Source: Amycolatopsis sp. NBC_01480 | GTDB lineage: Bacteria > Actinomycetota > Actinomycetes > Mycobacteriales > Pseudonocardiaceae | DNA length: 64,000 nt | Direction: 5' to 3' | Assembly (NCBI RefSeq): GCF_036227205.1 | Contig: NZ_CP109442.1 | Span: forward strand, 9,486,001-9,550,000 | In this document: positions 23,711 to 31,911 of the stretch, piece after piece | How the letters are laid out: each line of letters begins with the position of its first letter | Position numbering within the stretch: position 1 is the stretch's first letter | Position numbers and translations under genes: made by a program | Notes under the pieces: model-generated | What the model saw: the letters and a program-made list of their open reading frames with translations, nothing else | Told to the model about the DNA's origin: nothing | The model's database searches: none

Positions 23711-24853
23711 ATGTCAGGACTTTCCCGCCGCACCTTCCTCGGCGCGGCCGGCGCCGCGGGCCTGGGCACCGTTCTCGGCGCCCAGCTCGCGAACGCCACG
23801 CCGCGGGTGTGCCGTCCCTCCGCCGGCACCACCGCGTACGTCGGCAGCTACACCAGCACCCCGCCCGCGGGGCACGGCCTCGACGTGGTCAGCCGCGCGG
23901 GCTCCGAGCCCGCGCTCACGCCTGTCCGCACCGTCACCGGCGTGCCGGATGCGTCGTGGTTCGACCGCAGCCGCGACGGCCGGTTCCTGTACGCCACCAA
24001 CGAAGGCGACCCGGACGGGGCGGTCTCGGCGCTGGACATCAGCAACGTGACCGACCCGAAGCTGCTGGGCAGCACGCCGTCGAAGGGCAGCGCGCCGACC
24101 CACCTTTCCGTGCACTCCAGCCAGAAGTACGTGCTGGCGGCCAACTACGGCTCGGGCAGCGTGGTCGTGCTGCCGATCGAGGACGGCGGCAGGCTGGGCG
24201 CGGCGACGGACCTGCAGCAGCACGTCGGCCCCGAGCGCGACCCGCACGCGCACCAGGTGGTCAACGACCCCACCGGCCAGTGGGTGCTCTCGGTCGACCT
24301 GGGCGCGGACTCGGTGTACGTCTACACCCTGGACGTCGGCACCGGGAAACTCGCGCTGCACCAACAGGTCACGCTCCCCTCGGGCGCCGGGCCGCGGCAC
24401 CTCGCGTTTCACCCGAACGGCCGGTTCGCCTACCTCGCGCAGGAACTGCGGCCGGAGATCACCGTGCTGAGCTGGGACGCGGCGGCGGGCAAGCTGACGC
24501 CGATCGCGGTCGTCCCGGCGGTGCCCGCGGGCAGCACCGGCGACCTCTTCCCCGGCGAGATGGCGGTGTCGAAGAACGGGAAATTCGCCTACGCCACCGT
24601 GCGCGGGCCGAACACGATCGCCACGTTCACCGTCTCCGCCGACGGCTCGGCGATCACGCTGGCGTCCAGTGTGGACACCGGCGGCAACTGGCCGCGGCAC
24701 CTCGCGCTTTCCCCGGACGAAGCCTGGTTCTACGTCTCGAACCAGCGCTCCGGCACCGTCACCTGGCTGCCGCGCGACGCCTCGACCGGCCTGCCCGGGG
24801 CGGTCGCGGGGTCGCTCGCCGTTCCGTCGGTCAATTCCGTCTTCTTCGCCTGA
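23711..24853 (+). CDS. Tat-exported lactonase-family beta-propeller protein
   Basis: A 380-residue seven-bladed propeller of the cycloisomerase-2/6-phosphogluconolactonase-like family. It starts with a twin-arginine signal (LSRRTFLGAAGAAGLG) ending near Ala-Asn-Ala-Thr around residue 30. Blade motifs recur: GPRHLAFHPNGRFAYLAQE, PGEMAVSKNGKFAYATVRG and WPRHLALSPDEAWFYVSNQ. ATG 23711 follows TTGGGAG; a TTG at 23696 overlaps that site and is less likely. It lies 37 bp after the permease and may be the last gene of the operon. Lactone hydrolysis is family-level inference. Confidence 0.82.
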   Translation: MSGLSRRTFLGAAGAAGLGTVLGAQLANATPRVCRPSAGTTAYVGSYTSTPPAGHGLDVVSRAGSEPALTPVRTVTGVPDASWFDRSRDGRFLYATNEGDPDGAVSALDISNVTDPKLLGSTPSKGSAPTHLSVHSSQKYVLAANYGSGSVVVLPIEDGGRLGAATDLQQHVGPERDPHAHQVVNDPTGQWVLSVDLGADSVYVYTLDVGTGKLALHQQVTLPSGAGPRHLAFHPNGRFAYLAQELRPEITVLSWDAAAGKLTPIAVVPAVPAGSTGDLFPGEMAVSKNGKFAYATVRGPNTIATFTVSADGSAITLASSVDTGGNWPRHLALSPDEAWFYVSNQRSGTVTWLPRDASTGLPGAVAGSLAVPSVNSVFFA

Positions 24854-24856
24854 ACT

Positions 24857-24904
24857 GCTCGTGAGTGTTTATGCCGGTTCTAACCGGCATAAACACTCAC
24901 GAGC
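24857..24904. repeat. Interspersed palindrome, copy 1 (also a bidirectional-type terminator)
   Basis: Perfect 23-bp arms (GCTCGTGAGTGTTTATGCCGG... and its complement) with a 2-nt centre, starting 3 bp after the lactonase stop. Two other copies occur at 29421 and 57395 with matched substitutions in the two arms. Here it would separate the lactonase from the ABC transporter genes. Confidence 0.85.
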
Positions 24905-24926
24905 CCTTCCCACCTGGAGCCCATCC

Positions 24927-26210
24927 ATGAGACTGCGCCGCACGTTCACCGCCGTCGCCGCGCTGGCCCTGCTGGCCGGCTGCGCGCCCACCCAGTCCGC
25001 CCCCGCCGCGTCCGGCGGCGACGAACAGACCGGCACGCTGCGGGTCTGGCTGTTCGACGAAGCCAGCCGCGCGCCCAAGGAAGCCGCGGTGAAGGACGCC
25101 ATCGCCGAGTTCAAGGCCGCGCACGCCGGGGTGGACGTGGACGTGCAGTGGGTGCCGGTCGAGGGCCGCGCCGACAAGTTCTCCGGCGCCTTCAACGACC
25201 CGTCGAACGCCCCGGACGTCGCCGAGTTCGGCAACACCGACGTGGCCAGCTACGCCCAGACCGGTGCGCTGTCCGACCTCACCGGCGACATCTCGTCGTG
25301 GAGCGAGGGCAAGGACCTGCTGCCAACCGTGCTGGACACCGCCAAGGCGAACGGCAAGACCTACGGGCTGCCCTGGTACACCGGCATCCGCGCGCTCTAC
25401 TACCGCACCGACGTGTTCACCGAGCTGGGCCTCAAGCCGCCGGCCACGCTCGCCGAGCTGACCGAGGACGCGCGCAAGATCCGCGCGGCCAAGCCCGATC
25501 TGTACGGCATCTCCGTCGGCGGCAAGTACACCTACGCGATGCTGCCCTACATCTGGGCCAACGGCGGCGAGATCGCCAAGCAGGACAACGGGAAGTGGAC
25601 GTCCACTGTGGAGGCCGATCCGGCCAAGGCGGGCATCACGCAGTACGCCGGCCTGCTGAAGGACGACATCTGCCCGCCCTCGGCGTGCGCGAACCTCACC
25701 GGCACGCAGAGCGTGACGGCGTTCGCCGGCGGCAAGGCCGGCATGACCATCGGCGGCGACTTCAACCGCAAGGCCGTGGAACAGGGCGCGGTGAAGGGCA
25801 AGTACGCCGTGGTCCCGCTGCCCGGCACCACTCCGGGCTCGGTCGCGCCCGCGTTCGCCGGCGGCAACCTGCTCGGCGTGTTCGGCGCCAGCAAGCGCCA
25901 CGGGCTCGCCGTGCAGTTCGCCGAGCTGCTGGCCGGGGCGAAGTACCAGGAGAAGATGTACAACGCCATGGGCAATCTGCCCACCCTCGGCAGCGTGCAG
26001 GAGAAGCTGGCCGCGAGCGACCCGTCGCTGAAGCCCTTCGTGGACAGCCTGAAGGCGGGCACCAAGTTCGTGCCGAGCACTCCCGCGTGGTCGAAGATCG
26101 ACAGCCAGAACGTGCTGCCCACGGCCGTGCAGCAGATCGCGACCGGCGGCAAGGACCCGGCGGGCGCGCTCGCCGACGCCGCGGCCGCGATGAACAAGAA
26201 CTTCGGCTAG
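24927..26210 (+). CDS. ABC transporter sugar-binding lipoprotein
   Basis: A 427-residue family-1 extracellular solute-binding protein. The lipobox is LLAGC at about residues 17-21 after MRLRRTFTAVAALA. Typical carbohydrate-binding stretches are PDVAEFGNTDVASY, GLPWYTGIRALYYRTD and GGNLLGVF. ATG 24927 has CTGGAGC upstream. It heads an operon of two permeases and a GH20 hexosaminidase, so N-acetylglucosamine oligosaccharides are likely ligands. No ATP-binding subunit is encoded here; a shared MsiK-type ATPase elsewhere is expected. Confidence 0.9.
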   Translation: MRLRRTFTAVAALALLAGCAPTQSAPAASGGDEQTGTLRVWLFDEASRAPKEAAVKDAIAEFKAAHAGVDVDVQWVPVEGRADKFSGAFNDPSNAPDVAEFGNTDVASYAQTGALSDLTGDISSWSEGKDLLPTVLDTAKANGKTYGLPWYTGIRALYYRTDVFTELGLKPPATLAELTEDARKIRAAKPDLYGISVGGKYTYAMLPYIWANGGEIAKQDNGKWTSTVEADPAKAGITQYAGLLKDDICPPSACANLTGTQSVTAFAGGKAGMTIGGDFNRKAVEQGAVKGKYAVVPLPGTTPGSVAPAFAGGNLLGVFGASKRHGLAVQFAELLAGAKYQEKMYNAMGNLPTLGSVQEKLAASDPSLKPFVDSLKAGTKFVPSTPAWSKIDSQNVLPTAVQQIATGGKDPAGALADAAAAMNKNFG

Positions 26211-26215
26211 CCGCC

Positions 26216-27172
26216 GTGGTCACGCAGCAACTGCCCGTCGCCGTCCCGGCCCCGCCCGCGCCCCGCCGGCCGCGGCGGCGCCGGGACGGCCGGGCGGCCG
26301 TGCTCTACCTGCTGCCGGCGGGGATCCTGCTCGCCGCGCTGCTGGTGTACCCGATCTACCAGCTGGTGCTGATCTCGTTCTACGACTACGGGCAGCCCCA
26401 GGCCGCGGGCGCGGCGCCGCTGGTGTTCCTCGGCTTCGACAACTACGCGGCCCTGCTGTCCGACGTGCAGTTCTGGACCGTGCTCGGCAAGACGGTCGGG
26501 TTCGCGGCCGCCTGTGTCATCGGCAGCCTGGTGGCCGGGACGGGGCTGGCGGTGCTGGCCAGCCGGGTGCGCGCGGTGCCGCGGACGCTGCTGTTCCTGG
26601 CCGCGCTCGGCGCGTGGTCGACGCCCGCGATCGCCGGCTCGTACGTCTGGCTGTTCCTCTTCGACACCGATTTCGGGCTGGTCAACGAGGTGCTCTCGGG
26701 CGTCGGCTTCACCGGGATGGCGCACCATTCCTGGACGTTCGGCACCTTCGGCGCGTTCGGGCTGGTGGCCGCCGAGGTGATCTGGTGCTCGTTCCCGTTC
26801 GTGCTGGTCACGATGTACGCCGGGATCAAGGCGATCCCGGAGGAGGTGCTGGAGGCCGCTTCGCTCGACGGCGCCTCGCTGTGGCGCTCCACCTGGACGG
26901 TCGTGCTGCCGATGGTGCGGCCGCTGCTGATGATCGCGACCATCCAGTCGATCATCTGGGACTTCAAGGTGTTCACCCAGATCTACGTGATGACCAACGG
27001 CGGCGGCGTCGCGGGGCGCAACCTCGTGCTGAACGTCTACGCCTACCAGCAGGCCTTCGCCGGGCAGGAATACGGCCTCGGCTCGGCGATCGGAGTCGTG
27101 ATGACGGTGCTGCTGCTGTCCATCACCGGGCTGTACGTCCGGTCCCAGCGCCGGAGCGAAGCATGGCTGTGA
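26216..27172 (+). CDS. ABC sugar transporter permease, MalF type
   Basis: A 318-residue inner-membrane permease with a Pro/Arg-rich cytoplasmic N-terminus and about six transmembrane segments starting at LYLLPAGILLAALLVYPIYQ. The EAA loop is EEVLEAASLDGASLWRSTW, the docking site for the ATPase. GTG 26216 is the first start after the lipoprotein stop (5 bp gap). It overlaps the next permease by 10 bp. Confidence 0.92.
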   Translation: MVTQQLPVAVPAPPAPRRPRRRRDGRAAVLYLLPAGILLAALLVYPIYQLVLISFYDYGQPQAAGAAPLVFLGFDNYAALLSDVQFWTVLGKTVGFAAACVIGSLVAGTGLAVLASRVRAVPRTLLFLAALGAWSTPAIAGSYVWLFLFDTDFGLVNEVLSGVGFTGMAHHSWTFGTFGAFGLVAAEVIWCSFPFVLVTMYAGIKAIPEEVLEAASLDGASLWRSTWTVVLPMVRPLLMIATIQSIIWDFKVFTQIYVMTNGGGVAGRNLVLNVYAYQQAFAGQEYGLGSAIGVVMTVLLLSITGLYVRSQRRSEAWL

Positions 27173-28029
27173 CGACCGCGCGGCGCGTTCGCCGCCCCGG
27201 GCGGCTGGTGGCCGAGATCATCACGGTGGTGGTGGCCGGGCTGGTGGCGTTCCCGCTGTACTGGATGGTGCTCTCGGCGTTCAAGCCGGCCGGGGAGATC
27301 CAGACCGCGAACCCCAAGCCGTGGACGCTGGCGCCTTCGCTGGACAGCTTCGAGCGGGTGCTGACGGTGTCCGGCTTCAGCCGGTTCTTCCTCAACAGCC
27401 TGGTGGTCGCGCTGGCCGTGGTGGTGCTGTCGCTGCTGTTCTCGTTCCTCTCGGCGGTGGCGCTCACCCGGTTCCGCTTCCGCGGCCGGACGGTGCTGCT
27501 GGTGATGATCCTGGTGGCGCAGATGGTGCCGGTGGAGGCGCTGACCATCCCGCTGTTCTTCCTGATGCGCTCGATCGGCGCGGTGGCGCCGGAGTTCGGG
27601 CTCAACGAGCTGGGCTCGCTGGTGCTGGTGCACCTGGCCTTCAGCCTGCCGTTCGCGATCTGGATGCTGCGCGGGTTCGTCGCGGCGGTGCCGGTGGAAC
27701 TGGAGGAAGCGGCGAAGCTGGACGGCGCGTCACGGATGCGCTTCACCTGGCAGATCCTGTTCCCGCTGGTCGCGCCCGGGCTGGTCGCGGTGAGCGTGCT
27801 CGCGTTCATCCACGCGTGGAACGACTTCCTGTTCGCCAAGACGTTCATCATCTCCAAGACCGAGAACCAGACGCTGCCGCAGGCGATCCTGGTGTTCTTC
27901 AAACCGGAGGACACCGACTGGGGCGCGGTGATGGCGTCGTCCACCCTGATGACCATCCCGGTCCTGGTGTTCTTCGTGCTGGTGCAACGCCGGCTCGTGT
28001 CCGGGATGTCCGGCGCGGTGAAAGGCTGA
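27163..28029 (+). CDS. ABC sugar transporter permease, MalG type
   Basis: A 288-residue permease with six transmembrane segments. The EAA loop is VELEEAAKLDGASRMRFTW, and the end (VFFVLVQRRLVSGMSGAVKG) is typical for MalG-type carbohydrate permeases. ATG 27163 lies inside the end of the MalF-type gene. It forms the membrane channel with that protein for the 24927 lipoprotein. Confidence 0.93.
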   Translation: MAVTTARRVRRPGRLVAEIITVVVAGLVAFPLYWMVLSAFKPAGEIQTANPKPWTLAPSLDSFERVLTVSGFSRFFLNSLVVALAVVVLSLLFSFLSAVALTRFRFRGRTVLLVMILVAQMVPVEALTIPLFFLMRSIGAVAPEFGLNELGSLVLVHLAFSLPFAIWMLRGFVAAVPVELEEAAKLDGASRMRFTWQILFPLVAPGLVAVSVLAFIHAWNDFLFAKTFIISKTENQTLPQAILVFFKPEDTDWGAVMASSTLMTIPVLVFFVLVQRRLVSGMSGAVKG

Positions 28030-28031
28030 TC

Positions 28032-29420
28032 ATGCCCGGATTCGACACCCTGCTCCCCCGCCCGGTCTCGGTTTCCGCCGCGCCGGGCAGCTGCCCGTGG
28101 CCGGCGCCGGTCTCAGTGCGGACCGCGCCGGAACTGCCCGCGGAGGGCTACCGGCTGGAGATCACGCCGGACGGCGTCACGCTGTTCGCCGCCGACGCCG
28201 CGGGCGAGGTGTACGGCCGCCAGACGCTGCGGCAGCTCGCCGGGCCGGACGCGTTCCGCGCCGCTTCCATCCACAGTGGACTGACGCTGCCCTGCGGGGT
28301 GGTGGAGGACCACCCGCGGCACGGCTGGCGCGGCTGCCTGCTCGACGTCGCCCGGCACTTCCGGACCAAGGCCGAGGTACTGCGGTTCGTCGACCTGCTG
28401 GCCGCGCACAAGCTGAACGTGCTGAACCTGCACCTCACCGACGACCAGGGCTGGCGGATCGAGGTGCCGCGCTACCCGAGGCTGACGTCCGTCGGCGGCT
28501 GGCGGAGCTCGTCGATGGTCGGCCGGCACGACGGCCCCGAGCGCGACGGCCGTCCGCACGGTGGCTTCTACACCACCGAGGACATGCTCGAGATCGTCGC
28601 GTACGCCGCTTCCCGCGCCGTGACGGTGGTGCCGGAGATCGACGTGCCCGGCCACGCCCGCGCCGCCATCGCCGCGTACCCGAAGCTGGGACCGGACCCG
28701 GACGCCGACTGGGCGGTGTGGACCTCCTGGGGCATCAGCACTTCGCTGCTCGACCCGTCGGAGTCCACAGTGGACTTCTTCCGCACCGTGTTCGACCACG
28801 TGCTGGACGTTTTCCCGTCGCCGGTGATCGCCCTGGGCGGGGACGAGGTGCCGGGCGCGACCGAGGAGCACAGCCGGTTCGTCCGCGAGATCGCCGCGCA
28901 CCTGGTGTCGCGCGGGCGGCAGCCGATGGGCTGGGACGAGGTGCTGGAGATCGAGGGCCTGCCGTCGATGCTGATCGGCGCGTGGCAGTCCGACGCCGCC
29001 GGGGAGCGCGCCGCGGCACTGGGCCACGACGTGGTGCTGTGCTCGGAGGAGCACCTGTACCTCGACCACCGCCAGTCGGATCACCCGGACGAACCGATCC
29101 CGGTCGGCTACCTGCACACGCTGGAGGACGTCTACGGCTACGAGCCGACGCTGGCCGGCCCCCAGCTGCGCGGCGTGCAGGCCCAGGTCTGGACCGAGCA
29201 CCTCGACTCGGTGCGGCGGGTGGACTACGCGGCTTTCCCACGCCTGTCCGCCTTCGCGGAAGTGGCGTGGAGCCCGGCGGGACGCGACTTCGCCGAGTTC
29301 CTGCCCCGCTTGCGCGACCACCACTTCCCGCGGCTGGACGCGCTCGGCGTCGAGTACCGGCCGCTGGACGGGCCGCATCCTTGGCAGACCCGTCCGGACG
29401 CGCCGGGACGGCCGCGCTGA
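28032..29420 (+). CDS. Beta-N-acetylhexosaminidase, GH20
   Basis: A 462-residue glycoside hydrolase releasing terminal N-acetylhexosamines. It has a small GH20b N-terminal domain (about 1-95) and then the TIM barrel with HLTDDQGWRIE, VPEIDVPGHARA and the catalytic Asp-Glu pair in LGGDEVPG. The substrate Trp region is MGWDEVLE. There is no signal peptide, so it should act in the cytosol on chitobiose-like sugars imported by the upstream ABC system. ATG 28032 lies 2 bp after the permease stop. No DasR-like site was found nearby. Confidence 0.9.
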   Translation: MPGFDTLLPRPVSVSAAPGSCPWPAPVSVRTAPELPAEGYRLEITPDGVTLFAADAAGEVYGRQTLRQLAGPDAFRAASIHSGLTLPCGVVEDHPRHGWRGCLLDVARHFRTKAEVLRFVDLLAAHKLNVLNLHLTDDQGWRIEVPRYPRLTSVGGWRSSSMVGRHDGPERDGRPHGGFYTTEDMLEIVAYAASRAVTVVPEIDVPGHARAAIAAYPKLGPDPDADWAVWTSWGISTSLLDPSESTVDFFRTVFDHVLDVFPSPVIALGGDEVPGATEEHSRFVREIAAHLVSRGRQPMGWDEVLEIEGLPSMLIGAWQSDAAGERAAALGHDVVLCSEEHLYLDHRQSDHPDEPIPVGYLHTLEDVYGYEPTLAGPQLRGVQAQVWTEHLDSVRRVDYAAFPRLSAFAEVAWSPAGRDFAEFLPRLRDHHFPRLDALGVEYRPLDGPHPWQTRPDAPGRPR

Positions 29421-29466
29421 CTCGTGAGCGTTCAGGCCGGTTCTAACCGTCCTGAACACTCACGAG
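29421..29466. repeat. Interspersed palindrome, copy 2
   Basis: 22-bp arms beginning CTCGTGAGCGTTCAGGCCGG, with two mismatches between arms, immediately after the GH20 stop. Its right arm overlaps the end of the convergent response-regulator gene: the final Ser codon and TGA stop of that gene come from the element's CTCGTGA motif. It probably terminates both convergent genes. Confidence 0.82.
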
Positions 29467-30134
29467 CTGGTGGACTTCAGCCGGTACCAGACCTCGGGCC
29501 GCCCCACCTGCCCGTACCGCGGCTCGCGCTGGGCCAAACCGTTGTCCGCCAGGTATTCGAGGTAACGCCGGGCCGTCACGCGGGACGCGCCGATCGCGCT
29601 CGCCGCAGCGCCGGCGGAGAGGCCTTCCCCGGCCCCGGCCAGTGCCTCGGTGATCGCCTCCAGCGTCTGGGCGCTCATCCCCTTCGGCAGCGGCGGGTGC
29701 TCGGTGGTGCGCAACGACGCGAGCGCCCGGTCGATCTCGGCCTGGCCGCCGGCCTCACCCGAGGCTTGCCGGAACTCCGCGTACCGCTCCAGTTTTTCCC
29801 GCAGTGAAGCGAAAGTGAACGGCTTCAGCAGGTACTGCACCACCCCGACGGACACCGCCGCCTTCACCAGCGCCAGGTCGCGCGCCGAGGTCACCGCGAT
29901 CACGTCGATGGGCAGCCCGGCCGCGCGCAGGGAGCGGCAGACCGCGAGCCCGTGCGTGTCGGGCAGGTAGAAGTCGAGCAGCACCAGGTCGACCGGCTCG
30001 CGCTCGCAGAACCGCAGCGCGTCGCCGCCGGAGTGCACCACACCGGCGACGGCGAACCCCGGCAGCCGCTCCACGTAGACCCGGTGCGCCTCGGCGGCCA
30101 CCGGCTCGTCCTCCACCACCAGCACGCGGATCAC
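29460..30134 (-). CDS. CitB/DcuR-type response regulator
   Basis: A 224-residue regulator. The receiver domain covers about 1-120, with acidic VVEDEPVAA, phospho-Asp in LVLLDFYLPD (Asp54 region) and the Lys in LLKPFT. The C-terminal helix-turn-helix (about 165-205, ASAIGASRVTARRYLEYLADNGL) is of the CitB type. GTG 30134 overlaps the sensor-kinase stop (GTGA). It likely activates the divergent dicarboxylate carrier gene. The last residues are supplied by the palindromic element at 29421. Confidence 0.9.
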   Translation of the reverse strand: MIRVLVVEDEPVAAEAHRVYVERLPGFAVAGVVHSGGDALRFCEREPVDLVLLDFYLPDTHGLAVCRSLRAAGLPIDVIAVTSARDLALVKAAVSVGVVQYLLKPFTFASLREKLERYAEFRQASGEAGGQAEIDRALASLRTTEHPPLPKGMSAQTLEAITEALAGAGEGLSAGAAASAIGASRVTARRYLEYLADNGLAQREPRYGQVGRPEVWYRLKSTSS

Positions 30135-31756
30135 CGGGGCGCCTCCTGTTTCGGCAGCCGGACGGTGAACACCGCGCCGCCGTCCCGGCCGACGTCGACA
30201 CTGCCGCCGTACCGCCGCACGGCCTGGCCGACCAGCGCCAGCCCGAGCCCGTGGCCCTCGGCCGCCTTGGTCGACCAGCCTCGGCGGAACATGTCCCCCA
30301 CAGCCTCCTCCGGCACGCCCGGACCGTTGTCGGCGACCCGCAGGAACAAACCGCCGTCCTCCGACCGCGCGGTGACGACCACGGCGGGCCGCCCGCCCGC
30401 GCCGCGCACGGCCGCGTCGATCCCGTTGTCGACCAGGTTTCCCAGGATGGTCACCAGGTCCCGGCCGGCGATCGCCAGGTCCTCCTCGATCACCGTGTCC
30501 GGCGTGATGGTGAACTCGACCCCGCGTTCACTCGCCTCCGCCGCCTTGCCCAGCAGCAGCGCGGCGAGCACGGGCTCGGCGATCGAGCCCACCACCCGGT
30601 CGGTCAATTCCTGGGCCAGCGCCAGCTCCGCCGTGGCGAACTCGACCGCGTCCTCCGGCCGGCCGATCTCGACCAGCGAAACGACGGTGTGCAGCCGGTT
30701 CGCCGCCTCGTGCGCCTGCGAACGCAGCGCTTCCGCGAGGCTGCGCGCCGTGGTCAGCTCGCCGGTCAGGGTCTGCAACTCGGTGTGGTCGCGCAGCAGC
30801 ACGACGGTGCCCTGCGCCCGCCCACCCGAACGCACCACCGTCGTGCTGACCACGAGCACCCGGGAATCGGTGACGTGCAGCTGTTCGGCCCGTGCCGGTT
30901 CGACCGGCGTCGGCCCGGTTTCGGTGGCGGTGAACGCGGCCGCCAGCTCCGGCGGCAGGCCCAGCTCGTCCAGCGGGAGGCCGACCGGGTCGGCGTGGAA
31001 GCCGAGCAGCGTGCGGGCGCCGTCGTTGCACAGCCCGACGCGCCCGTCGCGATCGACGAGCAGCACGCCCTCGCGGACCGAGTGCAGCACGGCTTCGTGG
31101 TACTCGAACAGGTTGCTCAGCTCGCCGGGCGCGATGCCGCGGGTCTGGCGGCGCAGCCGCGCGCTCACCAGCCAGCCGCCGCACGCGCCGACCAGCAGCA
31201 CCGCCGCCGCGACGCCGACCAGCGGCCAGACCCGGTCCTGCAGCTCCGCGGAAATCGCCGCGATGGTGATGCCCACGGCCACCAGCGCGACCACCCGGTG
31301 CTGCGCGTCGAACACCGGCACCACCGCGCGGACCGACGGGCCGAGCGAGCCGGTGTAGGTCTCGCTGACCACGCCGCCGCGCTGCGCGGCCTCGATGTGG
31401 CCGAGGAACGGCTGCCCGATCAACGCCGGATTCGGGTGTGTGTAACGGATGCCGGCCGGGGACATGATCGTCACGAAGTCCACGCCGGTGTCGGCCAGCA
31501 CGCGCACCGCGAACGGCTGGAGCGTCGCGCTCGGGTCCGGTGTGGACACCGCCCGGGCGATGTCGGGGGCGTCGGCGATCGCACGCGCCACCGAAAGCGA
31601 CTGCTGGCCCGCCCGGTCGTTCGTGGTGCGGCGGGAGTCGAAGTAGGCGATCGTGATCCCGCCGGCGACGAGCACGAGGATCACGGCCAGCTGCAGGACC
31701 AGCAGCTGACGGGCGAGACTCCACCGGCTCGACCGGGTCCGTGACGTCGTAGGCAC
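30131..31756 (-). CDS. CitA/DcuS-type sensor histidine kinase
   Basis: A 541-residue membrane kinase. A transmembrane helix (about 17-38) leads to an extracytoplasmic PAS-like citrate/dicarboxylate sensor domain and a second transmembrane helix (about 180-205). A cytoplasmic PAS follows (EGVLLVDRDGRVGLCNDGARTLLG). Next come the SpoOB-like phospho-acceptor helix with His in RSQAHEAANRLHTVVSLVE and the HATPase domain (NLVDNGIDAAV, DNGPGVP, GHGLGLALV). GTG 31756 is the start. It pairs with the downstream regulator and probably senses C4- or tri-carboxylates. Confidence 0.9.
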   Translation of the reverse strand: MPTTSRTRSSRWSLARQLLVLQLAVILVLVAGGITIAYFDSRRTTNDRAGQQSLSVARAIADAPDIARAVSTPDPSATLQPFAVRVLADTGVDFVTIMSPAGIRYTHPNPALIGQPFLGHIEAAQRGGVVSETYTGSLGPSVRAVVPVFDAQHRVVALVAVGITIAAISAELQDRVWPLVGVAAAVLLVGACGGWLVSARLRRQTRGIAPGELSNLFEYHEAVLHSVREGVLLVDRDGRVGLCNDGARTLLGFHADPVGLPLDELGLPPELAAAFTATETGPTPVEPARAEQLHVTDSRVLVVSTTVVRSGGRAQGTVVLLRDHTELQTLTGELTTARSLAEALRSQAHEAANRLHTVVSLVEIGRPEDAVEFATAELALAQELTDRVVGSIAEPVLAALLLGKAAEASERGVEFTITPDTVIEEDLAIAGRDLVTILGNLVDNGIDAAVRGAGGRPAVVVTARSEDGGLFLRVADNGPGVPEEAVGDMFRRGWSTKAAEGHGLGLALVGQAVRRYGGSVDVGRDGGAVFTVRLPKQEAPR

Positions 31757-31911
31757 CGGCCCATATCAGCACACCCGGCCCGGCGCGGGGGTACCCGGTG
31801 TCCGAACCGGACCGGAGCGATCACGCGAACTCAATGAACACAACGGTGACGCTGGTCATATCCGCGCCGCATAGTGACCGACGTTCCACCCCCCTCGAGC
31901 TGGAGGCAACG

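Noticed and set aside
24853..28031. DasR-type operator for the chitobiose-like ABC and GH20 genes
   Set aside because: No sequence close to the ACTGGTCTAGACCACT-type consensus was seen; the palindrome at 24857 is a repeated element instead.
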